Shown: positions 1 through 6,554, counted from the stretch's first letter. The stretch is DNA of 9,256 bases from Sphingomonadaceae bacterium (GCA_009923795.1 RFSU01000090.1:1-9256), one strand, 5' to 3'. The notes: generated from the sequence alone by a model not told the origin. Numbers and translations are program-made.

Positions 1-352
1 CCAGCTGCGGCCCCGCCATAACGGCAATCTCATCATCGACATTGCCCGTTGTGATCTCAAACGGGGCAGGCTCTGGCACCAGATAGCCGATTTCCCGAAG
101 AAAAGCCTGATAGGCTGCCATGTCCTGAATTGGCCCGGGGTGGGCGCGATGCCAATCATCCAATTTTGCCTGCAAATCCTCACGCTTAGCCAGTAAGGCG
201 CGATTGCGCGGCGTAAAGCGATTGAGAATATCTGCCAAACCTGCCCAAAGACTAGTCGCAGCTATGCCCGTCCCCGCAAGGGCGCGGGTTTCAACAAACT
301 CGGCCAGAACATCCGCCACCTGAAGGCCAGCGCGCTCTGTATATATGGTCAT
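1..352 (-). CDS. glcB: Malate synthase G, N-terminal part (runs off the left edge)
   Basis: Malate synthase G condenses glyoxylate with acetyl-CoA to give malate in the cytoplasm, the second step of the glyoxylate route. About 117 N-terminal residues are visible, beginning MTIYTERAGLQVADVLAEF. They follow the remembered E. coli GlcB N-terminus closely: a match to its PGTGLDAAAFW region (here AGTGIAATSLW), then NRALLAKR, DDWHRAHPGPIQDMAAYQAF, LREIGYLVPEP and finally AGPQL. The TIM-barrel catalytic domain lies outside the window. The start is the ATG at 350-352. An AAGGG Shine-Dalgarno at 359-363 sits six bases upstream, and the nearby ATG at 355-357 hits a stop after two codons. The gene is divergent from the M20 hydrolase across a 134-base gap. 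Identity is confident; whether the rest is intact cannot be seen. Confidence 0.93.
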   Translation of the reverse strand, partial: MTIYTERAGLQVADVLAEFVETRALAGTGIAATSLWAGLADILNRFTPRNRALLAKREDLQAKLDDWHRAHPGPIQDMAAYQAFLREIGYLVPEPAPFEITTGNVDDEIAVMAGPQL

Positions 353-367
353 GACATGCCCTTTTTG

Positions 368-378
368 GATAAGTTATC
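368..378. promoter_or_regulatory. Small palindrome GATAA-G-TTATC in the glcB/hydrolase divergent gap
   Basis: An 11-base inverted repeat with a single central base lies 16 bases upstream of the glcB start. It is followed by the palindromes GACGTC (380-385) and CCTAGG (389-394). A second, overlapping inverted pair is GGATA (367-371) and TATCC (386-390). The position in a divergent promoter region fits an operator for either direction, but short palindromes arise by chance and no regulator is identified. I could not pick out convincing -35/-10 boxes in either direction. Confidence 0.25.
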
Positions 379-447
379 TGACGTCTATCCTAGGGGAGGA
401 AAAGGGCCAAGCACCTATGGTGATTTTCATCTCTGCGTGCAAGGCTC

Positions 448-485
448 CCCCCTCGCCTAAGCGCAGTCGGCCCGCTATGAGGGGG
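448..485 (+). promoter_or_regulatory. Possible hairpin covering the hydrolase Shine-Dalgarno
   Basis: The purine-rich GAGGGGG at 479-485, just before the M20 hydrolase start, is an exact complement of CCCCCTC at 448-454. A small inner pairing, AGCG (460-463) with CGCT (473-476), is also possible. If formed in the mRNA, the hairpin would hide the ribosome binding site of the first gene of the arginine cluster. This is seen directly as complementarity; its function is inference, and G/C runs pair easily by chance. Confidence 0.3.
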
Positions 486-486
486 C

Positions 487-1692
487 ATGACCCTGATGAC
501 CCCACAGGAACGGGACGCGATCACACAGATCGATCCAGCCTTCATGCTGGCCCAAGTTGAAACTTGGGCGGCCATAAACAGCGGAACGACCAATCTTATC
601 GGGCTGAAACGGGTCGCGTCCTGCCTTGCCGGTGCCTTTTCGAGCTTGCCGGGGGATGTCCAACTTGTTGATCCAGACCCTGTTGAAACAGTGGATGGCC
701 ATGGCAATATTCAGACGATCACGCGTGGGCAGCATCTGCATGTTCGCGTGCGGCCGGATGCCCCAATTCGCGTGCTGCTGACAGGACATATGGACACGGT
801 TTTTGCGGCCGATCACCCGTTTCAGACGCTCAACTGGATTGAACCGGGAATTCTGAGCGGCCCCGGCACGGCGGATATGAAAGGCGGCATCTCGGTGATC
901 CATGCCGCGCTGACCGCGCTGGAACGGCATGACCATGCAGCACGCATTGGCTATGACATTCTGATCAACTCTGACGAAGAAGCGGGTAGCCATGCCTCTG
1001 CACGTTTGATCGCAGCCCTCGCCAAAGGCAAAACAGCGGCCTTAACCTATGAACCTGCCCTGCCCGATGGAACGCTTGCCGGTGCGCGGCCGGGCAGCGG
1101 GAATTTCTCCATAACGCTCCACGGAACGGCCGCCCATGCCGGTCGAAATCCGGAAGACGGGCGCAACGCTTTACTGGCGGCGGCAGACCTGTCCTTACGG
1201 CTGGCGGGATTGCGGCATGATGGGCTGAAGGTGAACCCAGCGAGGATTGATGGCGGCGGCCCCAATAACATTGTGCCAGACCTTGCGATATTGCGCGTAA
1301 ACCTGCGCCCATCATCACCGGACGACATGACGGCAGCGCTGGAGAGCCTACGCCGGCAGATAGAAGCGGTAGAGAAAGAGCATGGCGTGCACGCACATCT
1401 GCACGGAGGCTTCAACCGCCCGCCCAAGCCCATTGATGCGCAGACGGAAAGACTCTTTACCCTTGTGAAGAATTGCGGCGCCGATCTGGGCCTGCCAATA
1501 GGCTGGCGCGCCACGGGTGGGGTCTGCGACGGCAACAACATTGCCGCCTGCGGTATCCCCGTGGTCGACACAATGGGCCCGCGCGGGGGCGCCATACACT
1601 CAGATAAGGAATTTTTGATCGTGGACAGTCTTGCGGAACGCGCCCAGCTTTCAACGCTAACGCTCATCCGTCTGGCGGAGCACGGTCTATGA
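487..1692 (+). CDS. M20-family zinc metallohydrolase (carboxypeptidase G2-like) heading the ast cluster
   Basis: This 401-residue cytoplasmic enzyme belongs to the M20 group, which hydrolyses amide or peptide bonds with two zinc ions. Expected metal and catalytic residues are present: H101 and D103 in GHMDTVF, D130 in GTADMKGG, E164 (base) and E165 in NSDEEAGS, E189 in TYEP, and H371 in GGAIHSDKE. The lid/dimerisation domain begins near 206 and includes HGTAAHAGRNPEDGRNA (212-228) with its conserved H217. There is no signal peptide, unlike secreted carboxypeptidase G2. GAGGGGG ends one base before this ATG; the in-frame ATG at 496 has better spacing, so the start may be three residues later. 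The stop overlaps the astA start as ATGA. Being first in a cluster with astA and astB, it may act on N-succinylglutamate or another N-acyl amino acid. That substrate is inferred from context, since the usual AstE is an unrelated M14-like enzyme. Confidence 0.88.
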   Translation: MTLMTPQERDAITQIDPAFMLAQVETWAAINSGTTNLIGLKRVASCLAGAFSSLPGDVQLVDPDPVETVDGHGNIQTITRGQHLHVRVRPDAPIRVLLTGHMDTVFAADHPFQTLNWIEPGILSGPGTADMKGGISVIHAALTALERHDHAARIGYDILINSDEEAGSHASARLIAALAKGKTAALTYEPALPDGTLAGARPGSGNFSITLHGTAAHAGRNPEDGRNALLAAADLSLRLAGLRHDGLKVNPARIDGGGPNNIVPDLAILRVNLRPSSPDDMTAALESLRRQIEAVEKEHGVHAHLHGGFNRPPKPIDAQTERLFTLVKNCGADLGLPIGWRATGGVCDGNNIAACGIPVVDTMGPRGGAIHSDKEFLIVDSLAERAQLSTLTLIRLAEHGL

Positions 1693-2630
1693 GTTATATC
1701 GTCCGCGCAGCACAGGCGCCTGACCTGCAAGCGCTTTATGAAATGGCCAAGAGCACGGGCGGTGGCTTCACAAATTTGCCGCCGGATCGAAAATCCTTGG
1801 CAGCAAAGCTAGACCGGGCAGCGGCGGCCTTTGGTCAAACCGATGACGCATTGCGCGACGATCTTTACGTTTTCGTCTTGGAAAATACGCAAACAGGTGA
1901 GGTTCGGGGAACCTGCCAGATATTCTCTCAAGTCGGCCAGAAATGGCCCTTTTACTCCTATCGTCTGGGCATGCTGACGCAGCATAGTGTGGAGTTGGAT
2001 CGGACATTCCGGGCGGAAATGTTGACGCTTTCAACCGACTTGGAAGGTTCCACCGAAGTTGGCGGCCTTTATCTCCACCACAGCGCGCGCGCTGGAGGAT
2101 TGGGGATGTTGATTGCCCGCAGCCGATATCTGTTCATCCGCAATCATCGCGCCCGTTTTGCCGACAAAACCTTGGCAGAATTGCGGGGCGTGATCGATGA
2201 AGCGGCTGGATCCCCCTTTTGGGATGGCGTTGCCGGGCGGTTTTTTGGCATGAACTTTCAACAAGCGGATGAATTCAACGCCGTGCATGGCAATCAGTTT
2301 ATTGCAGACCTGATGCCCAAACACCCGGTTTACACAGCCATGCTACCGGAAACGGCGCGTGCCATTGTGGGCATTCCCCACCCGACAGGTCGCGCCGCTA
2401 TGCGCATGCTTGAGCTCGAAGGTTTTGCTTGGGAAAACTATATCGATATCTTCGATGGCGGCCCGACAATGACGGCCCGCACCGACCAAATTCGCAGCAT
2501 CCGTAATGCCGCGGAGTCCCGAATTGTCGCGCTGGATGCGTCACTCGGCGCACATGGCACGGGAGAGAAAATGCTGCTGGCGCACGGGCGGCTGGTTCCG
2601 TGCGAGCTTTGGCTGGATAGACCCGCGTGA
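1689..2630 (+). CDS. astA: Arginine N-succinyltransferase, C-terminus disrupted by an apparent frameshift
   Basis: AstA transfers succinyl from succinyl-CoA to the alpha-amino group of arginine, the first step of the AST degradation pathway. Family blocks run throughout: STGGGFTNLP (22-31), YVFVLENTQTGEV (60-72), LRGVIDEAAGSPFW (165-178), ADLMPKHPVYT (206-216), H231 at the position of E. coli catalytic His229, and ENYIDIFDGGPT (249-260). GGAG at 1677-1680 lies eight bases before the ATG, which overlaps the hydrolase stop. Similarity ends at about residue 302. The last residues here (VPCELWLDRPA) do not look like AstA, and the protein is 313 residues against 344 in E. coli. The expected tail continues in the +1 frame to 2715 and would give about 341 residues. 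This may be a real mutation, a sequencing error or, less likely, recoding. If real, activity is uncertain because the catalytic core remains intact. Confidence 0.9.
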   Translation: MSYIVRAAQAPDLQALYEMAKSTGGGFTNLPPDRKSLAAKLDRAAAAFGQTDDALRDDLYVFVLENTQTGEVRGTCQIFSQVGQKWPFYSYRLGMLTQHSVELDRTFRAEMLTLSTDLEGSTEVGGLYLHHSARAGGLGMLIARSRYLFIRNHRARFADKTLAELRGVIDEAAGSPFWDGVAGRFFGMNFQQADEFNAVHGNQFIADLMPKHPVYTAMLPETARAIVGIPHPTGRAAMRMLELEGFAWENYIDIFDGGPTMTARTDQIRSIRNAAESRIVALDASLGAHGTGEKMLLAHGRLVPCELWLDRPA

Positions 2631-2715
2631 CGGGGGCATCGCCATCGACCCGCAAACCGCCCATCTCTTGCACATTGGGGAAGGTGATCTCGTCACGCAT
2701 GTGACGCGCTCTTAA
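2596..2715 (+). other. astA: Displaced C-terminal coding tail of astA (+1 frame)
   Basis: Reading from TTC at 2596 gives 39 residues starting FRASFGWIDP and ending GEGDLVTHVTRS, then TAA at 2713-2715. The pattern, a FR-starting strand followed by a short domain with xHxGxGDxV, matches the end of E. coli AstA (FRVVLV, later CHAGDRVRLV). Joining residue 302 (CTG, 2592-2594) to this tail needs one base, G2595, to be skipped and gives about 341 residues, near the usual length. In this frame the stop falls one base before the astB ATG, the close spacing seen elsewhere in the cluster. Relatives may carry one or two extra residues at the joint, so a two-base loss explains the data as well as a one-base gain. 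No independent start or ribosome site supports it as a separate gene. Confidence 0.82.
2691..2706. repeat. Six-base inverted repeat just upstream of astB
   Basis: CGTCAC and GTGACG flank the four-base loop GCAT, ending ten bases before the astB start. It lies inside the displaced astA tail, so it may be nothing more than codon sequence. It could form a small mRNA hairpin at the astA/astB junction, where no good Shine-Dalgarno for astB is visible. Confidence 0.2.
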
Positions 2716-2716
2716 C

Positions 2717-3994
2717 ATGCTGAGAGAGATTAACTTTGATGGCCTGATTGGCCCGAGCCATAATTATGCGGGGTTGAGCCTGGGCAATATTGCCTCGGCG
2801 CGCAACGCAGGTGGTCGCTCCTACCCGCGCGCCGCAGCGCTGCAGGGCATTGAGAAAATGCGCACCAATCTAAGGCTCGGCTTGGCGCAAGGTGTCTTCA
2901 TGCCGCAGGCCCGCCCCAATCACGCATGGTTGCACAGCATGGGCACATCCGCTCAAGACGCAGATGCTCTTCTGTTAGCCAATTCCCTATCGGCATCCTC
3001 CATGTGGGCGGCAAATGCGGCGACGGTGTCCCCTGCGCCCGACACGATGGATGGGTGCTGCCATTTGAGCGTCGCCAATCTGATGACGATGCCGCACCGC
3101 AGCCATGAATGGCCGGGCACACTTGCCCAACTCAAAATCGCTTTTGCCGACCCCAGCTTCTTTATCCATGGGCCAATCCCCGCCCCCTTTGGCGATGAGG
3201 GTGCCGCAAACCACATGCGCCTGTGTGCCGAACATGGCGCGCCAGGGGTGGAAGTGTTTGTCTATGGCGTTGCAGGCGGTCCCTTCCCTGCGCGACAACA
3301 TATTGAGGCCTCAAAAGCAATTGCGCGGCATCATGGTGTGAACGACGCCTTGTTTGTGGCGCAGTCTGAGGCCGCAATAGCCGCCGGGGCGTTTCACAAT
3401 GATGTGGTCGCGGTGGCCAATGAGCATGTGCTATTTGCGCATGAGCTGGCCTTCGAGGGTCAGCAGAGTTTTTACGCACAATTGCGCAGCCGCCTTCCCG
3501 AACTCGAGATAATTGAGGTGCCGGCCAACCGCATAAGCCTCGCCGATGCTATCCAATCCTATTTGTTCAACGCCCAGCTTGTGACCCTTCCCCAAGGCGG
3601 AATGGCGCTCATTCTGCCGACTGAAGCACAGGAAAATGTGAAGGTCTGGGCCTGGTTGCAGGACATGATTGGCAAGAACGGCCCCATTCGCCGCCTGTTC
3701 CCCGTCGATGTTCGCCAGTCCATGGCCAATGGCGGCGGCCCCGCCTGTCTGCGTCTGCGCGTCGTTTGTGACCCAGCGAAAGTGGACCCGCGCTTTCTGG
3801 TCGATGAAGCAAAACTAGACGCATTTGCCAACATCGTTGCCCAATATTGGCCTGAGCATATTGACCCGGCTCAGCTTAACGAGCCGGATCTCTGGCAAGC
3901 ACTTGAGACAGCGCATATTGCACTGCTGAAAGCCGCCAATTTGGAAGTGCTCATCACGGCACACCAGCACGCGCCGCAGGACAAAATAATATGA
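2717..3994 (+). CDS. astB: N-succinylarginine dihydrolase
   Basis: AstB hydrolyses N2-succinylarginine to N2-succinylornithine, CO2 and two ammonia, step two of the AST pathway; it is a cytoplasmic enzyme of the amidinotransferase fold. The 425-residue product is slightly shorter than E. coli AstB (447) and aligns along its length: INFDGLIGPSHNYAGLSLGN at the N-terminus, ANAATVSPAPDTMDG (99-113), MPHRSHE, FGDEGAANHMRL, FHNDVVAV, YLFNAQL and SMANGGGPACLRLRVV. The catalytic Glu-His-Cys set corresponds to E161, H227 and C344; likely substrate contacts R193, D229 and N338 are also kept. The start follows the TAA of the displaced astA tail by one base (TAACATG). No clear Shine-Dalgarno is seen, which suggests translational coupling to astA. 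With the astA frame as written, ribosomes would stop 86 bases early, possibly lowering AstB. The stop overlaps mazG as ATGA. Confidence 0.96.
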   Translation: MLREINFDGLIGPSHNYAGLSLGNIASARNAGGRSYPRAAALQGIEKMRTNLRLGLAQGVFMPQARPNHAWLHSMGTSAQDADALLLANSLSASSMWAANAATVSPAPDTMDGCCHLSVANLMTMPHRSHEWPGTLAQLKIAFADPSFFIHGPIPAPFGDEGAANHMRLCAEHGAPGVEVFVYGVAGGPFPARQHIEASKAIARHHGVNDALFVAQSEAAIAAGAFHNDVVAVANEHVLFAHELAFEGQQSFYAQLRSRLPELEIIEVPANRISLADAIQSYLFNAQLVTLPQGGMALILPTEAQENVKVWAWLQDMIGKNGPIRRLFPVDVRQSMANGGGPACLRLRVVCDPAKVDPRFLVDEAKLDAFANIVAQYWPEHIDPAQLNEPDLWQALETAHIALLKAANLEVLITAHQHAPQDKII

Positions 3995-4758
3995 CACAAT
4001 CCACTGCCTCCGGGATCGACAGGCTCCTCCAGATCATGGCCCGACTGCGAGACCCTGAGAGCGGATGCCCCTGGGATTTGGAGCAGAATTTTGAGACCAT
4101 TGCGCCCTATACAATCGAAGAAGCCTATGAAGTGGCCGACGCCATCGCGCGGCAAGATTTGGCTGCTCTCAAGGACGAACTGGGGGATCTTTTGCTTCAG
4201 GTCGTCTTTCACGCGCAAATGGCCGCGGAAAGCCGCGATTTCAGCTTTGACGATGTTGCCCATGCCATTTCAGACAAGATGGAGCGCCGCCACCCTCATG
4301 TGTTTGGCGATGCGCAGACACTCGATTGGGAGGGCATAAAGGAGGAGGAACGGCAGGCTCTGGGCGATCCCAGTGCGCTCGCCGGCGTGGCACTTGGCCT
4401 ACCGGCCTTATTGCGGGCCGAAAAGCTGCAAAAGCGCGCGGCCCGCACCGGCTTTGACTGGCCGGATCCAAAGGGCGCGCGCGCTAAAGTGATCGAAGAG
4501 ATCGCAGAGATTGACGGTGCAACTGATGCAGATGCGCTGGAGGATGAAATGGGGGATCTGCTTTTTGCCGTCGTGAATTGGGCGCGCAAATTGGGCATTG
4601 ATCCAGAGGCTGCTCTCAGGCGCGGAAACCGCAAATTTGAGCAGCGTTTTCGCCAAATTGAAACCATGGGCGGCGCAGACTTTTCGGCCTTATCACTGGA
4701 TCAGAAAGAATCCCTTTGGGGTGATGCAAAGCGCATGAATCAGCCAAATCGGGATTGA
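3991..4758 (+). CDS. mazG: Nucleoside triphosphate pyrophosphohydrolase MazG
   Basis: MazG cleaves (d)NTPs to the monophosphate and pyrophosphate, cleaning nucleotide pools and, in E. coli, affecting ppGpp during starvation. The 255-residue protein has the two tandem MazG domains of the long form (E. coli 263). Domain one has the block GCPWDLEQ (25-32), metal-binding EExxE at E43, E44, E47 and ExxD at E63/D66 in KDELGDLLLQ. Domain two has E169, E170, E173 and E186/D189 in EDEMGDLLF. AGGA at 3978-3981, nine bases before the ATG, supports this start, and the ATGA overlap with astB implies coupling. It is the last gene of the rightward run and its final 19 bases overlap the end of convergent hflX. 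No functional link with arginine breakdown is known; co-transcription may tie its level to arginine or nitrogen supply, which is inference. Confidence 0.96.
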   Translation: MTQSTASGIDRLLQIMARLRDPESGCPWDLEQNFETIAPYTIEEAYEVADAIARQDLAALKDELGDLLLQVVFHAQMAAESRDFSFDDVAHAISDKMERRHPHVFGDAQTLDWEGIKEEERQALGDPSALAGVALGLPALLRAEKLQKRAARTGFDWPDPKGARAKVIEEIAEIDGATDADALEDEMGDLLFAVVNWARKLGIDPEAALRRGNRKFEQRFRQIETMGGADFSALSLDQKESLWGDAKRMNQPNRD

Positions 4759-6038
4759 AACCGGCCATAATCGTCATCTGACAGCCGCACAGAGAGGATC
4801 AGCTTTCCTGCCTTGGACTTTTGATCAATAACCCGTCCATTGGCGTGAACCCAAGCAATGGCTGCGCCCTGACCGGGATCAAGGCTAATCTGGCGGATAC
4901 GATAGGCCGATGTAAGGCGCGCGGAACATGCTTCGGCGAGAGCCTCAATGCCTTCACCCGTGACAGCTGAAGCCAGAACGACATTTTCCTTGCGGGCCGC
5001 TTCCTGCCCCAGAACAGCGCGTTCTTCCTCCGTCAGTCGGTCGATCTTGTTCCAAACCTCAATCATCGGTGCGGCATCAATGCCCCGAGCGCCAATATCG
5101 CTGAGGACCTGTTCGACATCTTCACACTGCGCATCCGTATCTGGGTGAGAAATGTCACGCACATGTATCACCAAATCCGCTGCATTCACCTCTTCCAATG
5201 TTGCGCGAAACGCCGCGACAAGCTGTGTCGGCAAGTCGGACACAAAGCCGACCGTATCAGACAAAATCGCCTTATCTACACCCGGCAGGCTAATTTGCCG
5301 CATCGTTGGGTCGAGCGTGGCAAATAGAAGGTCTTCGGCCATGACTGTGGCGCCGGTCATGCGGTTGAACAATGTTGATTTGCCAGCATTGGTATATCCA
5401 ACCAGGGCAATGACAGGCCAAGGCGCTTTCTTCCGGCGGTCCCGATGCAAGCCGCGTGTTCGGCGCACCTGTTCCAGTTCCCGACGTAGTTTTGCCATGC
5501 GGTCGCGGATGAGGCGCCGATCCGCCTCAATCTGTGTCTCCCCCGGGCCGCCGAGAAAGCCAAAGCCGCCACGCTGCCGCTCAAGGTGCGTCCAGCTGCG
5601 GACAAGGCGGCCGGCCTGATAATCAAGGTGGGCCAATTCAACCTGCAATCGGCCTTCGGCTGTTGCCGCCCGCTCCCCAAAAATCTCAAGGATTAGTCCA
5701 GTTCGATCAATCACCTTGGCCTTAATCGCCCGTTCCAGATTGCGCTGTTGGACGGGCGTTAACGCGCCATCGATGATCACCAACTCGGCATCAATAGCCG
5801 CAACACGCGCAGCCAAATCATCGACCTGACCTGATCCAAAGAGCGTGGCGGGCCGCGCGCCTCGAATGCGAAACGTCACACGGCCTGCGACAGCGATGCC
5901 AATGGCTTCTGCAAGGCCGGACGCTTCATCCAGCCGTGCCTCTGCATTGCGGTTGCTGCCGCCAATATCGGGATAAGCTAAGACAGCCTTCGCGCCGCGA
6001 GCAAAGCCGTCATCCTCTTGGCGATTAAAGACGCTCAA
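4740..6038 (-). CDS. hflX: Ribosome-associated GTPase HflX
   Basis: HflX binds the 50S subunit and can split stalled 70S ribosomes during stress. The 432-residue protein has the N-terminal HflX domain (about 15-125), a helical linker with GGPGETQIEADRR (163-175), and a TRAFAC GTPase domain. Nucleotide motifs are G1 GYTNAGKST (214-222), G2 T241 in FATLDPT, G3 DTVGF (261-265), G4 NKID (330-333) and a G5-like SAVTGEG (357-363). A short C-terminal domain follows. The start is a TTG at 6036-6038 overlapping the hfq stop. An in-frame TGA at 6057-6059 excludes an upstream start, and no ATG or GTG follows before the conserved part. Purine-rich codons of the Hfq acidic tail lie just upstream and may help ribosomes reinitiate. 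The layout with hfq upstream matches the widespread hfq-hflX pair. It converges on mazG with a 19-base overlap. Confidence 0.97.
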   Translation of the reverse strand: MSVFNRQEDDGFARGAKAVLAYPDIGGSNRNAEARLDEASGLAEAIGIAVAGRVTFRIRGARPATLFGSGQVDDLAARVAAIDAELVIIDGALTPVQQRNLERAIKAKVIDRTGLILEIFGERAATAEGRLQVELAHLDYQAGRLVRSWTHLERQRGGFGFLGGPGETQIEADRRLIRDRMAKLRRELEQVRRTRGLHRDRRKKAPWPVIALVGYTNAGKSTLFNRMTGATVMAEDLLFATLDPTMRQISLPGVDKAILSDTVGFVSDLPTQLVAAFRATLEEVNAADLVIHVRDISHPDTDAQCEDVEQVLSDIGARGIDAAPMIEVWNKIDRLTEEERAVLGQEAARKENVVLASAVTGEGIEALAEACSARLTSAYRIRQISLDPGQGAAIAWVHANGRVIDQKSKAGKLILSVRLSDDDYGRFQSRFG

Positions 6039-6517
6039 TCGCCGTCTTCTTCTTCCTCAGCGAGGTTCAAGGGATGGAGCGGCTGAACGGTCGAAATCGC
6101 ATGCTTATAGACAAGCTGCGACATGGAATCCCGATGCAAGAGCAGGCAGAAGAGATCATAGGTTGAGACATCGCCTTGCAGCATCACGCCATTGACCAGA
6201 AACATGGTGACCGGGGTCTGCGTGCGCTGAGCCGCAGACAAGAATACATCTTGCAAGGCTTTAGACTTTTTACCCTCGCCGATGGCGTCGCGCATGGCAT
6301 CTACATCAACCGGCTGACCGGGCATGATCGTGGAAATTGAATGCTTATAAATCAACTGTGACTGGCCATCACGGCGCAGCAAGACCGAGAAATTGTCAAA
6401 CCAGGTGATGATCCCTTGAAGCTTGACGCCCTTGACCAAAAACATGGTGACAGGGATCTTGGACTTCCGAACGGTATTTAGGAAAATATCTTGAAGGGTG
6501 TTGGTCTTATCTGCCAT
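6035..6517 (-). CDS. hfq: RNA chaperone Hfq, double-length tandem Sm form
   Basis: Hfq binds small RNAs and mRNAs and helps them pair; normal Hfq is about 70-100 residues and forms a hexameric ring. This protein is 160 residues with two Hfq domains offset by exactly 80 residues: 8-72 (LQDIFL to PGQPVDV) and 88-152 (LQDVFL to PLHPLNL). A linker of about 15 residues joins them, and an acidic tail (AEEEEDGD) ends it. Both have the Sm2 YKHxIST block (K58/H59 and K138/H139) and the LQD entry (Q9, Q89). Domain one keeps K32 (E. coli K31) and basic rim RKSK; domain two has M112 there and QRTQ at the rim. Three copies could make a pseudo-hexamer. The chosen ATG gives MADKTNTLQD and has AGGAAG (6522-6527) four bases away. 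An in-frame ATG at 6565 would add 16 unlikely residues. The stop overlaps the hflX TTG. Confidence 0.95.
   Translation of the reverse strand: MADKTNTLQDIFLNTVRKSKIPVTMFLVKGVKLQGIITWFDNFSVLLRRDGQSQLIYKHSISTIMPGQPVDVDAMRDAIGEGKKSKALQDVFLSAAQRTQTPVTMFLVNGVMLQGDVSTYDLFCLLLHRDSMSQLVYKHAISTVQPLHPLNLAEEEEDGD
6062..6256 (-). repeat. hfq: Hfq domain copy 2 (coding repeat)
   Basis: This codes Hfq residues 88-152, the second half of the internal duplication, with exact 240-base offset from copy 1. It keeps the Sm fold and YKHAISTV block but has lost the distal-face lysine (M112) and the arginine-rich rim (QRTQ, 97-100), and has L122 where E. coli Hfq has Q41. Confidence 0.8.
6302..6496 (-). repeat. hfq: Hfq domain copy 1 (coding repeat)
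   Basis: This codes Hfq residues 8-72 and is the first half of an internal duplication with a 240-base period. The DNA similarity is still visible, for example AACATGGTGA at 6441-6450 and again at 6201-6210, each preceded by TTGACCA. This copy is closer to canonical Hfq in RNA-contact residues. Confidence 0.8.
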
Positions 6518-6540
6518 TTTTTCTTCCTTTTCTGTCTTTG

Positions 6541-6554
6541 GCGGCCAAAGCCGC
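6541..6554 (-). promoter_or_regulatory. Small hairpin in the hfq 5' leader
   Basis: On the hfq strand, GCGGC and GCCGC flank the loop TTTG, with a possible TTT/AAA extension after one bulged C. It ends about 13 bases before the Shine-Dalgarno of hfq. E. coli hfq is known to bind its own leader; whether this hairpin has such a role is speculation. Confidence 0.25.

Noticed and set aside
475..993. 172-codon minus-strand open frame across the start of the hydrolase
   Set aside because: It overlaps the conserved GHMDTVF and GTADMKGG codons on the other strand and has no recognisable features.
1047..1730. 227-codon open frame on the minus strand opposite the M20 hydrolase
   Set aside because: The plus strand holds all M20 catalytic motifs; the reverse product is serine/arginine/proline-rich with no family features, typical of antisense reading of GC-rich genes.
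2506..2715. Separate small gene of 69 codons between astA and astB
   Set aside because: Its first part overlaps authentic astA codons in another frame and only its last 39 residues look real, as the AstA C-terminus. It is better explained as a displaced astA tail than as a new gene.
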